Of a stretch of 64,000 nt of DNA, positions 8,801 to 16,336 are shown in pieces. Location: contig NZ_JAQQWT010000002.1 of NCBI RefSeq assembly GCF_028610705.1, positions 124,001-188,000 of the forward strand, given 5' to 3'. Source of the stretch: Halalkalibacter alkalisediminis. GTDB taxonomy: Bacteria; Bacillota; Bacilli; Bacillales; Bacillaceae_D. The notes below the pieces were generated by a model. The model was given only the letters and a program-made list of their open reading frames with translations. It ran no database searches and was not told where the DNA came from. Position numbers and translations under genes: made by a program. Numbering within the stretch: the stretch's first letter is position 1; each line of letters begins with the position of its first letter.

Positions 8801-10663
8801 GGCTTGTCTTATTTCAAGTTTCTCCATTTCTGCATCTGTCACCACAACATCGAAGGTCGTTGTCGTATCAGGCGTTTCCGTTGAACGAACCGTTACCTCC
8901 ACTGTGCCAGCTGATTCAAACACATATCCTTCATCAGTTAGTTCTTCACCTGAAATGATGAAGGAATATTGACTATTCTTGAGTTCTTCAAATTTATAAC
9001 CGTTTTCATATTCTGCTACAACCGTAAAACCTAGAGGATCAAACGAATCTCCCTTGTAATAAACGGTTTTTGCAGGGAAATACTTAATGTCTAAACCTGT
9101 AACACTTAAAGCTTTAATTTCTAGATCAATCGATTTCGTTACCCCGTTGTAATTAATCGTAACCGTATTGGTTCCCACTTCACTACTGTCAAACCCAGTG
9201 ACGATAAAATCATTGCTAGAAAGAACAGATTGACTACCATCTGAATATTGAGCCGTTACGACTAAACCTGTTAAGTCTAAGCTCTCGCCTCTCAAATACT
9301 CAGTTTTCATATTAGACGTATTTACATCTAATCCTGTTACTTGACGAGCATCAACATTGATTTCAAATTCACTATATATCACGTCCGCATCACGTGCTAC
9401 GTAAAAACCGACGTAGATCTCATCAGTAAAAAGATCATCAAGAGTTACGGTTTCACTTTGACCATTGGCTGTTACAACAAAGGTATTCCCTGATTTACGA
9501 ATGGTTAGGTCATATTCTTCTCCAGCAGCAGGAACGTTTAAATCTGTAAAAGGTTCGAATTTAGACTGTGTACCACCTTGCTTGTAAAAGCCTTTCATAA
9601 CTGTATCCAAGGCACCAACTGCTACATACTCTGTCGTTTGCGTAATTGAATCGCCATGCTCACCAATTTCATCCCTTATCATCAGACCAAAAGATTTTTG
9701 GTTTGGTGTACTAATCGTACCGTTACTATTAAAACTGTTCACAGAGGCTTTAGTTTTTATTTCAAAATTAGCGGCTACAGATAGTTCTTTGTAATAAAAC
9801 GATATTCCTTCGTCTGCAGCAGCTACTTTCCCACCAGTTGCTACCAACTTTACTGACCCATCGTCATTCAAAGTTGGTTCAGGATTGCGTTCGGAACTAG
9901 TATTCGAACCAAATGCATTAAAGTTCCAATCTCCAAGATCAATCTTGCCATCGTCAATCTTTATATTCACGTCACTAAATGTAACCGTTGTGTTTCTTGA
10001 CGTGTAAAGTCCAGCAAAGTTAATTTCTCCATCATAATTCTCTATTAATCGAACTTCATCATTGATTTTTAGCATATAAAGATTGCCAGACTTTTGTATG
10101 CTCAGCTCGTATTCTTGATCAGCAGCAGGAGCAATAGCCTCAAATCCTAAGCCGTCTTTTTGTATACCAGAACTAGCATGCTTATAAAATCCTTTCATCT
10201 GTTGATCCAACGCACCCACTGCTACATAATCACCGGTAAAAGTTCCTTGATTTACATTCTCCAATACATTCCCACGGAGCATTAAACCAAAAGAGACCTG
10301 ATTATTTGCAGTCCATGCATCCACATGAGCAGTTGCTGTAAGCTCAAAGTTCCCATCAGAGGGAACGTCCTTAAAATAATAAGCGATTCCCTCAGTGGAA
10401 CTTGAAATTTTCCCTTTATCATTAGAGCTACGAACAGTTACTGTATCATTGTCATGTTCTGTAATCTCATAATTATCGTAGTTGATATTTCCCTGTCCTC
10501 CATTATCACCAAATACACTTCCTCTCCAGTCACTTGAGATCTGAATCATCTCTCGGTCTAGCTCATTCTCCCCTGTTTCGGCAAGAACGGCTAGATTCAT
10601 CGGCGTTAAAACAAGGATAATTGCCATGATCATTGCAACAAAACGATGATGCTTTCTTCTCAT
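5837..10663 (-). CDS. Large secreted multidomain pectate lyase (PL9 family)
   Basis: A 1608-residue exported protein. It starts MRRKHHRFVAMIMAIILVL, a signal peptide with probable cleavage after AVLAE. Residues of about 40-240, 245-440 and 775-1000 are three related jelly-roll-like modules (FGLMLRG, FGLMIRD, FGIMARD motifs with AVGAL or IAAIGG), probably carbohydrate binding. Between modules two and three are four bacterial Ig-like units (about 442-775; GLDVNTSNMKTEYLRGESLD, YYKGDSFDPLGF, YFLGDELDLAGL). The right-handed beta-helix catalytic domain (about 1110-1490) carries PL9 signatures: YVSPTGTSAGDGT, NADGFAAKL and HNNIDDGWDLY. A C-terminal beta domain follows. It cleaves polygalacturonate outside the cell. 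The ribosome binding site is GAGGAGTGGG. Palindromic operators and a cre box lie upstream. Confidence 0.92.
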   Translation of the reverse strand: MRRKHHRFVAMIMAIILVLTPMNLAVLAETGENELDREMIQISSDWRGSVFGDNGGQGNINYDNYEITEHDNDTVTVRSSNDKGKISSSTEGIAYYFKDVPSDGNFELTATAHVDAWTANNQVSFGLMLRGNVLENVNQGTFTGDYVAVGALDQQMKGFYKHASSGIQKDGLGFEAIAPAADQEYELSIQKSGNLYMLKINDEVRLIENYDGEINFAGLYTSRNTTVTFSDVNIKIDDGKIDLGDWNFNAFGSNTSSERNPEPTLNDDGSVKLVATGGKVAAADEGISFYYKELSVAANFEIKTKASVNSFNSNGTISTPNQKSFGLMIRDEIGEHGDSITQTTEYVAVGALDTVMKGFYKQGGTQSKFEPFTDLNVPAAGEEYDLTIRKSGNTFVVTANGQSETVTLDDLFTDEIYVGFYVARDADVIYSEFEINVDARQVTGLDVNTSNMKTEYLRGESLDLTGLVVTAQYSDGSQSVLSSNDFIVTGFDSSEVGTNTVTINYNGVTKSIDLEIKALSVTGLDIKYFPAKTVYYKGDSFDPLGFTVVAEYENGYKFEELKNSQYSFIISGEELTDEGYVFESAGTVEVTVRSTETPDTTTTFDVVVTDAEMEKLEIRQAPVKTLYFLGDELDLAGLSLYALYSNGSGVRLLAGDYEVSKLETTTTGERKVTFTHKGVSTNFAVWVKERELEAIKVTNYPQTTFVTDENFNSTGLVVSKVYDNLDKEVLPESEYTVDSSAFNSSKAGTYDIVIAPTDESIDSIVYSVSVREDVETEWKTMRFGQSSSDQRNYVEMLDDGSVKVVALEGGGKITGDHDGIAFYYTEIDAEEDNFVLSANIKVLEYAKTPHDGQESFGIMARDAVNSVQDASVFASNIAAIGGFSGGTREENGTQAFVRTGVLASDGEGSEGIQKKMLHHERPAVGNTHPEKEYRLTLSKTNSGYTGQLNNGEEVMFFEPDLLHVQDSKVYVGFYAARLATIEVSAIDFQVTAAKTDAPKLEPPAEAVSPQVSILSLDKTSKTDYDLLVRSNVDGIVTVRQGQKVIAQDQVVQAGEVKPIKAVLNENSNTNFSLTFLPDDTQFLTSYDQMVRNFTVETRSFIEGGDMYVSPTGTSAGDGTKTNPLDLDTAIHFVREGQKIIVLEGNYVRNSLLEIRKYNDGTAEAMKYLVADPDATERPLIDFDRRSEGVVHSGNYWHVEGIDFARSAGNTKGYTISGSHNVIENVRLFEHGDTGLQISRTDTSAPREEWPSYNLVLNSISFDNRDPSENNADGFAAKLTVGEGNVFRGCVSHNNIDDGWDLYTKVGTGAIGAVTIENSIAFNNGRLTNGYEGNAGKNGFKLGGEGVHVPHVIKNSIAFGNGYFGFTSNSNPGLIAQNNIGYNNGGANLSFTTYAHIPTDFTIDGFVSYRTADVESARDSYPAELASDQNYMFNGSTSVNKSGEELSATILASLESIFETDHDGRIVSIKRNDSGEILWDDVWETFNKLIHPEPEVETIEADVEFNPQVLNLKGVQQSSAKNDSVATLYIELPDGFNAEDIDLESIHLNYALKPVKDTAEVSGRTLSMKFSRAALLTVVDEGEETSITITGQLKSGVSFEGTKLIKVIK

Positions 10664-10816
10664 AAGTACCCACTCCTCATTACAAATAATAGATTGATTA
10701 GTAAGTAAACCTCCTTTCTTAAAATGATGAACTATGATTATTCATGAAACACGGTTAGATAGCCGCTATCATGAAAAGGAATAACAATGAAAGATCACAA
10801 ATATCAGATAGCATCC

Positions 10817-10838
10817 TTTTTAACAACGTTGTTAAAAA
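10817..10838. promoter_or_regulatory. LacI-family-type operator 1 (22-bp perfect palindrome)
   Basis: A perfect 22-bp palindrome has the core AACAACGTTGTT with a central CG, the shape bound by LacI/GalR repressors. It lies about 155 bp upstream of the PL9 start; no matching regulator gene is in the window. Confidence 0.65.
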
Positions 10839-10881
10839 AGTACAAGAATAGCTAATTTCTACAATCCTTTCAATAACACTT

Positions 10882-10899
10882 TATTACAACGTTGTTATA
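10882..10899. promoter_or_regulatory. LacI-family-type operator 2 (imperfect copy)
   Basis: It shares the ACAACGTTGT core with the first operator, with one mismatch in an 18-bp palindrome. The centres of the two sites are 63 bp apart, a spacing compatible with looping or two-site repression. Confidence 0.6.
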
Positions 10900-10907
10900 C
10901 TAAGGAT

Positions 10908-10921
10908 TGTAATCGCTTACA
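10908..10921. promoter_or_regulatory. cre box (CcpA catabolite repression)
   Basis: TGTAATCGCTTACA fits the symmetric cre consensus TGNAANCGNNNNCA. It sits upstream of the PL9 pectate lyase, consistent with glucose repression of pectin degradation. Confidence 0.7.
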
Positions 10922-11073
10922 CGTATATCGTCAATCTATTTTTAGACGTAGTTCATAAGGCTCATAAGATAGAATTTTACATTTTAAATGGTAATTTAAC
11001 AAATCAATAGTCTCACTATTGTGTTTTTGCTTTAACACCCAACACCCTACTCTTTCTTAAAAATTAATGTAAA

Positions 11074-11101
11074 AAACTGCCTTAAAAAACTAAGGCAGTT
11101 T
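11074..11101 (-). terminator. Terminator after the rhamnogalacturonan lyase
   Basis: AAACTGCCTTA pairs perfectly with TAAGGCAGTTT over 11 bp around a 6-nt loop, with A/T-rich flanks. It lies 9 nt beyond the original (pre-frameshift) stop codon at 11111. Confidence 0.85.
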
Positions 11102-11110
11102 CCTCATTCC

Positions 11111-11222
11111 TTACTTCCAAGATTCTAGTAACAAGTTTGCATAATTTGATAAATTCTTCTCTGCCTTTTCAGAAACAGTATCTTGCTTTGTTTTCTGTTC
11201 AAGTTGTGATACGAACTTATCT
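11111..11222 (-). pseudogene. Displaced C-terminal tail of the PL11 lyase
   Basis: In another frame, immediately past the present stop, the sequence reads LDKFVSQLEQKTKQDTVSEK and ends ANLLLESWK at TAA 11113-11111. This continues the helical C-terminal segment of the lyase (STKQAAS then LDKF). The tail is out of frame because of a 4-bp tandem duplication at 11223-11230. Confidence 0.75.
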
Positions 11223-13646
11223 AAAGAAAGATGCTGCTTGTTTCGTAGATCCTTTATCCATTTGGTGTTTAGATTGTTTTAAAGTGTTTGTTAGCTTAGA
11301 AACGATCGGACCACTTACTTCTCCAGATGCAACATATTCCGACAATTCTTTTTCTATTTGCTCCATCAATCCTGGAGTCCAGAATGTAGGTATTGGAACC
11401 TTATCCCAGTCTATATCAGAAGCAAAATAGAAGCTAGGATATGCCGGCTGGTTATAAGTGGTTTGCTGCCACGCAATACCAGTACGATATTGGGCATCGT
11501 GCATTAAAGTATACAATTTACGGTCTGTTACTTCTGTACTTAAATAAATACGTATGGCCGAACTATCTGCTGTACGAATAAGTAGTTCCTCTCTCCAATC
11601 ACCAAATACATCAGCAACTAAAGATGGATTTCCTTTTGTTCCATTATTCGTTCTTGTACCTGATGCAGTTAGAACTCTACCATTTTTCCAATCATCAATC
11701 GTTGGAGTTGCATTTCCCGATCCATTTACAATTTGTGTTGTCATATCTTTTGACCATTTGATGTTCATGTTCGTTCCTGGTGCTGAAGTTGATATTCTTT
11801 CTCCATCAGCTGTCCATAACCCAACACCCCATGTTTCTAAGCCACGACGGTCTGGGTCAACATCTCCAATCATTCCACGACCTGTATCTCTTCCCGTATA
11901 ACCGCCATAAAGAACCTCACCAGTCTTGGCATCGCGAAGAGCGTAGCCATACGGAGCCCATGGCCCCCCTTCAAATACCATAAAGATCTCAAGTCCAGGA
12001 CGATCGGGATCAATATCAGCCACATGTAGGGCGTCACCATGTCCAAGACGAGCCATGGTTCCTGGAGTAGCACTTTCTGGTGGCATAACATCCATCGAGC
12101 TATACAGCAATGTACCATCATGGTCAATCGTTGCCCCACCATAAATGATTTCTTGGTTTCCATCTCCATCCACATCAGCTGTGCTTAAGGAGTGGGCACC
12201 TTGAGTGGTAATCGTACCAAATTCAGGATCGGTACCATCTCTTCCATGAGGGCCATCATTAAATGGATTGGTCATTGGTGTCCAACCGCTATCAACATAC
12301 CATCTTTCACTTAATTGCTCCCCATCCCAATCATAGGAAACAAGAGTTGTTCTTGTGTAATAGCCACGTGCAAAAACAGCAGAAGGTGTTTCTCCGTTCA
12401 GATAAGCTACACCCGCTAAGAAACGATCTACTCGGTTCCCAGGCTCAATCCGACTCATTGCATAGTCCCCCCACATTAAACCATCATCGTGACGACCTGG
12501 TTTATAGTGAATGGTTTCTAGCTCAGAACCTGTGGCACCATCAAACACGGTTAAATATTCAGGACCTTCTACGATAAAGCCTTCGAATTCTCTTAAACGG
12601 TTATTTCCACTTCTACTAGGTGCATAGACATCCATAAAATGATCAACTAAGCTTTCCGCATCCTCAAATGAAAGTGGATAGCTATATTGAGGCGCCATTC
12701 CTAATCCTTCCTCAATCGTTTCTGGCCAATTTCCATTAACAACCTCTTCATGCTCATGCCAGTGCATAAACATTTTTACAACATAATTATAATAATCATC
12801 GCGACTCATACGATAATCATCCTCATGACTATAACCGGCATCAATATCTTCTTGAGCCATTGTTATATACTCTTCTGAAGCCACATTTCCATCATCATCA
12901 AAATGGATGATTTTAGTTCCTGGAGCGGTTTTGAACATCATTTCCGCTTTTCCGTCTCCGTCGAAATCGTATACTAAAAATTGAGTGTAGTGAGCACCCG
13001 CTCTAATATTTTTACCTAGGTCAATTCGATAAAGAAGAGTTCCATCAAACTTATAGGCATCAATATAAACATTACCAGTATAGCCTCTTTGTGAAACATC
13101 TTTAGAATTAGAAGGATCCCACTTTACAAAAAATTCGTATTCCCCATCTCCATCTACATCCCCAACACTCATGTCATTTGCGGAATACGTATAAGTTTCC
13201 CCTGCAGGTGTTACCCCATCAGCAGGTTTCTGTAATGGTAAATCATAATAGGAATTTGCCCAAGGTGAAACGGATTCGCTCTGATCCATTTTTTGCCCAT
13301 TTACTACAGCGCTCACATAGTAGTTCGACTCATTTGTACCTTCCTTATCTAAAAAGTTTGTACTATCAGCAACAGTAGCTATTTTCTGTCCATCTCGGTA
13401 GACATTAAAATTAGCACCCGTCAATCCATTTTCTGAATAGCCTGTTACTTCATTTGCTAACAAACGCCAACTAAGGAACACACCTTCAGAAGTCGAAGCG
13501 GCTACTAATCCCCTATCTAAGTATTCAAGCTGGATCACTTTGTCCTCTTTCACATCCATCGCAGTTGCACTAAAGGGTACAGGTAACAAAAGGGTCGTAG
13601 CTAAAACGACTGGCAGTACTTTGTTTACAAATGGAGTTTTCTTCAA
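11217..13646 (-). CDS. Secreted rhamnogalacturonan lyase (PL11, YesW-like) with frameshifted C-terminus
   Basis: An 809-residue exported enzyme that cleaves the rhamnogalacturonan I backbone of pectin by beta-elimination. The signal peptide (MKKTPFVNKVLPVVLATTLL) is followed by RGLVAASTSEGVFLSWRLL and repeated calcium-binding DVDGDGEYEFFVKWDPSNSK, YDFDGDGKAEMMFKT and DVDGDGNQEIIYGG segments that form the PL11 beta-propeller. A helical C-terminal segment follows (VSGPIVSKLTNTLKQSKHQMD). It starts at TTG 13646 after AAAGGTGG. The last residues SFFR and the stop result from a duplicated AAAG (11223-11230, plus strand); removing it restores about 35 further residues. The catalytic part is unaffected, so activity may remain. 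An upstream cre-like box suggests catabolite control shared with the PL9 gene. Confidence 0.9.
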   Translation of the reverse strand: MKKTPFVNKVLPVVLATTLLLPVPFSATAMDVKEDKVIQLEYLDRGLVAASTSEGVFLSWRLLANEVTGYSENGLTGANFNVYRDGQKIATVADSTNFLDKEGTNESNYYVSAVVNGQKMDQSESVSPWANSYYDLPLQKPADGVTPAGETYTYSANDMSVGDVDGDGEYEFFVKWDPSNSKDVSQRGYTGNVYIDAYKFDGTLLYRIDLGKNIRAGAHYTQFLVYDFDGDGKAEMMFKTAPGTKIIHFDDDGNVASEEYITMAQEDIDAGYSHEDDYRMSRDDYYNYVVKMFMHWHEHEEVVNGNWPETIEEGLGMAPQYSYPLSFEDAESLVDHFMDVYAPSRSGNNRLREFEGFIVEGPEYLTVFDGATGSELETIHYKPGRHDDGLMWGDYAMSRIEPGNRVDRFLAGVAYLNGETPSAVFARGYYTRTTLVSYDWDGEQLSERWYVDSGWTPMTNPFNDGPHGRDGTDPEFGTITTQGAHSLSTADVDGDGNQEIIYGGATIDHDGTLLYSSMDVMPPESATPGTMARLGHGDALHVADIDPDRPGLEIFMVFEGGPWAPYGYALRDAKTGEVLYGGYTGRDTGRGMIGDVDPDRRGLETWGVGLWTADGERISTSAPGTNMNIKWSKDMTTQIVNGSGNATPTIDDWKNGRVLTASGTRTNNGTKGNPSLVADVFGDWREELLIRTADSSAIRIYLSTEVTDRKLYTLMHDAQYRTGIAWQQTTYNQPAYPSFYFASDIDWDKVPIPTFWTPGLMEQIEKELSEYVASGEVSGPIVSKLTNTLKQSKHQMDKGSTKQAASFFR

Positions 13647-13731
13647 ATAACATCCACCTTTCTAGTAGTCTGTTTACATGGATTAAAACTTTATTGTGAT
13701 ATGACTTTTTATCACCTCCTTGACCGAACTT

Positions 13732-13762
13732 TGGTGGATATCGTATTAAGCTCTATCCACCA
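13732..13762 (-). promoter_or_regulatory. Inverted repeat in the PL11 leader
   Basis: TGGTGGATA and TATCCACCA form a 9-bp perfect hairpin with a 13-nt loop, about 90 bp upstream of the PL11 start codon. It could be an operator or a leader RNA hairpin. Confidence 0.45.
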
Positions 13763-13820
13763 TTCAAATGACAACTTTATATAGACGATTTAGTATTAAA
13801 TTGCGTTTCTGCCTAATATA

Positions 13821-13834
13821 TTAAAGCGCTTACA
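13821..13834. promoter_or_regulatory. cre-like box upstream of the PL11 gene
   Basis: TTAAAGCGCTTACA matches the cre core (AAAGCGCTT..CA) with one deviation at the left end. It suggests CcpA control of the rhamnogalacturonan lyase. Confidence 0.55.
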
Positions 13835-14186
13835 AACGATTAATTACATAACCACCGTCTACTGTTTCGGTCAACTTATTATAAAGTCAACCTCTTTATT
13901 ATTTAAATATTAAAAATGTTAAATATCTTTTCTATAACAACAAGAACGGCATATCATGAAAAAACAGTTTATATATCCTGTATCAAAAGGATGATTTTGA
14001 AGACCTTTATAGGGATTTCTCACTACGAAATTCCTATAAAATTATACATCTCCCCCAGATCGTCACTTATATAAGTTTAAAATGATTCTCCTCCTCATTA
14101 ATTCCTGAATCTTTATGTACTTTTTAACTTATAAAGTGAATTTTACAAGATGAGTTTTCATAAAATGACATAAGTTGAACAGTCAT

Positions 14187-14366
14187 GTGTAATACCAAGG
14201 CGCAAACGATCCATAAGTGGTTATAGAGGAATCTGATCAAATAGTAGAAGCCCTACAGAATAACGGTATAAATATAGAGTATCTCGTCCTTAACAACGAG
14301 GGCCATGGCTTCTCGAATAAAGAAAATGAAAATAAAGTATATGAAAAAATGTTAAATTTTTGGTAA
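14187..14366 (+). pseudogene. Relic of an S9 prolyl-oligopeptidase-type peptidase (C-terminal end)
   Basis: The reading after a one-base shift gives VIQGANDP, stop, then VVIEESDQIVEALQNNG and VLNNEGHGFSNKENENK, ending at TAA 14364-14366. This is the characteristic C-terminus of S9 alpha/beta hydrolase peptidases (GANDPRV..ESDQIVEAL..EGHGF, with the catalytic Asp and His). An in-frame TAA stands where Arg of the DPRV motif is expected, and a +1 shift precedes it. The rest of the gene is gone, so it is a dead fragment. Confidence 0.75.
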
Positions 14367-14385
14367 AACAACACTAGAACCACTC

Positions 14386-14421
14386 AAAATCCCACTTGGA
14401 AATGACCCCAAGTGGGATTTT
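14386..14421 (+). terminator. Strong terminator after the S9 relic
   Basis: A 14-bp perfect stem, AAAATCCCACTTGG with CCAAGTGGGATTTT, has an 8-nt loop. A and T tails on the two sides make it potentially bidirectional. It is a leftover of the decayed peptidase gene. Confidence 0.8.
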
Positions 14422-14544
14422 ACCTGTTTGAACTAATAGATAATGGTAAGTGACATTTAAAACTTTCTTAAACGAGAATAATTCCTTTATCATTCAACAC
14501 TATTTTCAAGGATACTCTTACAAACGACAGATTTCATAACTACA

Positions 14545-14580
14545 GACAAAAATTAAACAAACGTTTGATTAATTTTTGTC
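14545..14580. repeat. 36-bp near-perfect palindrome
   Basis: The palindrome is centred between 14562 and 14563 with core CAAACGTTTG and arms GACAAAAATTAA / TTAATTTTTGTC; only one of 18 base pairs mismatches. It has no adjacent gene that it clearly controls and could be a TetR-type operator left from a lost gene. Confidence 0.7.
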
Positions 14581-14812
14581 GCACTATGTCCGAATGTGTT
14601 AGTTATTAACAGACGTTACCATATTGCAGTTCATCTAACTCTGATTTAGTAAGCAAAGGAACTATGATTTCTCCTAGTTAGAAACTATATCAACTAACTA
14701 ATATCTTTTTTTCATTCATCTGAAATCTTATTAAGTTAATAAGATTTCGTCAAATGAGATTCCCGTTCTAAAAGCTAACGATTTAATGTAATCATTTTTT
14801 AGCAAATAAAAA

Positions 14813-14838
14813 ACCCTCTAATCAACCGACTAGAGGGT
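14813..14838 (-). terminator. Terminator of the WrbA-like gene
   Basis: ACCCTCTA pairs with TAGAGGGT around a 10-nt loop, and the minus strand continues into a T-run (TTTTTTATTT). It lies 9 nt past the stop codon. Confidence 0.85.
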
Positions 14839-14847
14839 CTATGAATC

Positions 14848-15459
14848 TTATAGAGAACCTTTTTTTAGAGACTCTGCAACTTGAACGGTGCGTTTAGCTT
14901 GATATTTTGCTGCTTCTTCCACATTCTCTTGCATCTTACCGTCTTGATCAACGGTGACACTTGTTCCATACGGATTACCACCAGAGGCAAACAATAATGG
15001 ATCTGTATATCCAGGCGCAGCAACAATCGCTCCCCAATGATACATCGTTGTGTAAAGAGAAAGAATTGTTGCTTCTTGACCGCCATGAGCATTACTTGCA
15101 GACGACATCGCACTAACAACCTTGTTTGCAAGTTTACCATGGAACCAAAGTCCACCTGTAGTGTCTAAGAATTGCTTCATTTGAGCTGGCATGTTCCCAA
15201 ATCGAGTCGGTACGCTAAATACAATCGCGTCTGCCCATTCCAAATCATCTAATGTTACTTCAGGTACATCAGCTGTAGCTTCAAGATGCTCTTTCCATGC
15301 CGGATTTGAATCAATCGCTGCTTGTGGAGCAAGCTCAGGTACTTTAAGTAGTTTAACTTCTGCTCCTGCTGCTTGGCCGCCCTCTTCTGCCCATTTAGCT
15401 AATTGGTAGTTAGACCCTGTTGAACTATAGTAGATAACGGCTAATTTAATGTTTGACAT
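14848..15459 (-). CDS. wrbA: NAD(P)H:quinone oxidoreductase, WrbA-type flavodoxin
   Basis: Two-electron reductase of quinones with FMN, which avoids semiquinone radicals; cytosolic tetramer in the family. The 203-residue form begins MSNIKLAVIYYSSTGSNYQL, where YYSSTGSN binds the FMN phosphate. Further matches are VPTRFGNMPAQMKQFLDTTGGLW and SASNAHGGQEATILSLYTTMYHWG, typical of WrbA. The start at ATG 15459 has GAGGAG upstream. A longer form starting MSFFKKLFRNSNKEE also has a possible AGGAG signal, so a 22-26 residue N-terminal extension is possible. An MhqR-type box at 15618-15635 lies in its promoter region. Confidence 0.87.
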   Translation of the reverse strand: MSNIKLAVIYYSSTGSNYQLAKWAEEGGQAAGAEVKLLKVPELAPQAAIDSNPAWKEHLEATADVPEVTLDDLEWADAIVFSVPTRFGNMPAQMKQFLDTTGGLWFHGKLANKVVSAMSSASNAHGGQEATILSLYTTMYHWGAIVAAPGYTDPLLFASGGNPYGTSVTVDQDGKMQENVEEAAKYQAKRTVQVAESLKKGSL

Positions 15460-15617
15460 TTCAATCGACTCCTCTTTGTTTGAATTCCTAAATAATTTTT
15501 TAAAAAAACTCATCATCATTTCAACTCCTACGTCTTTTAATGTGATATCCAATGCACTACTTGAATATCATCACCTCCTCATAAAATTACACCTATTTTA
15601 TTTTATCTTATTTCATA

Positions 15618-15635
15618 TATCACGAATTAGAGATA
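15618..15635. promoter_or_regulatory. MhqR-type operator upstream of the WrbA-like gene
   Basis: TATCAC-GAATTA-GAGATA fits the MhqR box of B. subtilis (TATCTC-N6-GAGATA) with one mismatch. Confidence 0.6.
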
Positions 15636-15664
15636 TCAGGCAACAAGAAGCCCTTTATAGACTT

Positions 15665-16276
15665 CTATTTAGGTCGTTCTAACTCAATCATCTCACCTAG
15701 CTTTGCATAAAAGTTCCCAGCTAAACGACTGATCGGTCTCAAATTTTCAGCATCAATCCGTCCATTCTGATAAAGCTCCTCTTGAATGTGATACTGAACC
15801 ACACGACCAATTAATAGTTCACAGGCAGGTTCTTGTTCCGTCCCTCCAAGAGAAATGGCTTTTTCTAAAATACACTCCATTCGAACCTTTGCTTCTTGTA
15901 TACCCGGGACTTTTATTTTTAAACTTTCAACAGGCGTTAGCTTAGCGTCCTCCACTTCACTTACATTAGAAGGGAGACTTTTAGCTGTCACATTAAGTTG
16001 ATTTAAATAAAACTCATCAGCAACGTGGACAACAAACTCTTTATGCTCAATCGCATTGCGAGATGTATCCTTCATCACACCATTTGATCGCTGTACTGAG
16101 ACTGAAATCATAGGAGGGTTAGCGGAGACGATATTAAAATAACTAAACGGGGCTGCATTTAACACACGATCTTTCGAAAGTGTTGTTACAAAAGCCACAG
16201 GTCTGGGAATAATGCTACCTGTTAAAAATTTATAATTCTCTTGTTCAACCAAATCACTTGGATCGACCGCTTTCAT
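15665..16276 (-). CDS. Flavin reductase-like FMN-binding split-barrel protein
   Basis: A 203-residue protein of the DIM6/NTAB flavoprotein family. Visible signatures are YKFLTGSIIPRPVAFVTTLS, NAAPFSYFNIVSANPPM and the EQEPACELLIGRVVQYHI core that frames the FMN pocket. It probably reduces flavin or an aromatic compound with NAD(P)H. The start is ATG 16276 after GGGGAGGAG; a longer frame to 16294 lacks its own signal. A degenerate MhqR-type half box lies 27-44 nt upstream (16303-16320), so it is probably in the same quinone-response regulon as its neighbours. Confidence 0.85.
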   Translation of the reverse strand: MKAVDPSDLVEQENYKFLTGSIIPRPVAFVTTLSKDRVLNAAPFSYFNIVSANPPMISVSVQRSNGVMKDTSRNAIEHKEFVVHVADEFYLNQLNVTAKSLPSNVSEVEDAKLTPVESLKIKVPGIQEAKVRMECILEKAISLGGTEQEPACELLIGRVVQYHIQEELYQNGRIDAENLRPISRLAGNFYAKLGEMIELERPK

Positions 16277-16302
16277 CCTTGCTCCTCCCCTCACATTTCA
16301 TA

Positions 16303-16320
16303 TATTCTTATTTCGAGATA
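16303..16320. promoter_or_regulatory. MhqR-type operator upstream of the flavin reductase gene
   Basis: TATTCT-TATTTC-GAGATA has a perfect right half (GAGATA) and a degenerate left half. It lies between the mhqR-like gene and the flavin reductase gene. Confidence 0.5.
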
Positions 16321-16336
16321 ATTTGAATCAAAAAAA

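Larger units (their letters stand above)
13835..14847. other. 1-kb gene-poor interval with a peptidase relic, hairpins and a long palindrome
   Basis: No intact gene was found. Listed separately within it: a decayed S9 peptidase fragment, its terminator, a near-perfect 36-bp palindrome and the terminator of the WrbA-like gene. In addition, 14006-14040 holds a 14-bp stem (one G-T pair) with a 7-nt loop whose arms contain TTTATAGG and CCTATAAA; its function is unknown. Confidence 0.6.

Noticed and set aside
8668-8958. 96-residue plus-strand open frame inside the PL9 gene
   Set aside because: Antisense shadow; His/Leu/Ser-rich product without family resemblance or start signal.
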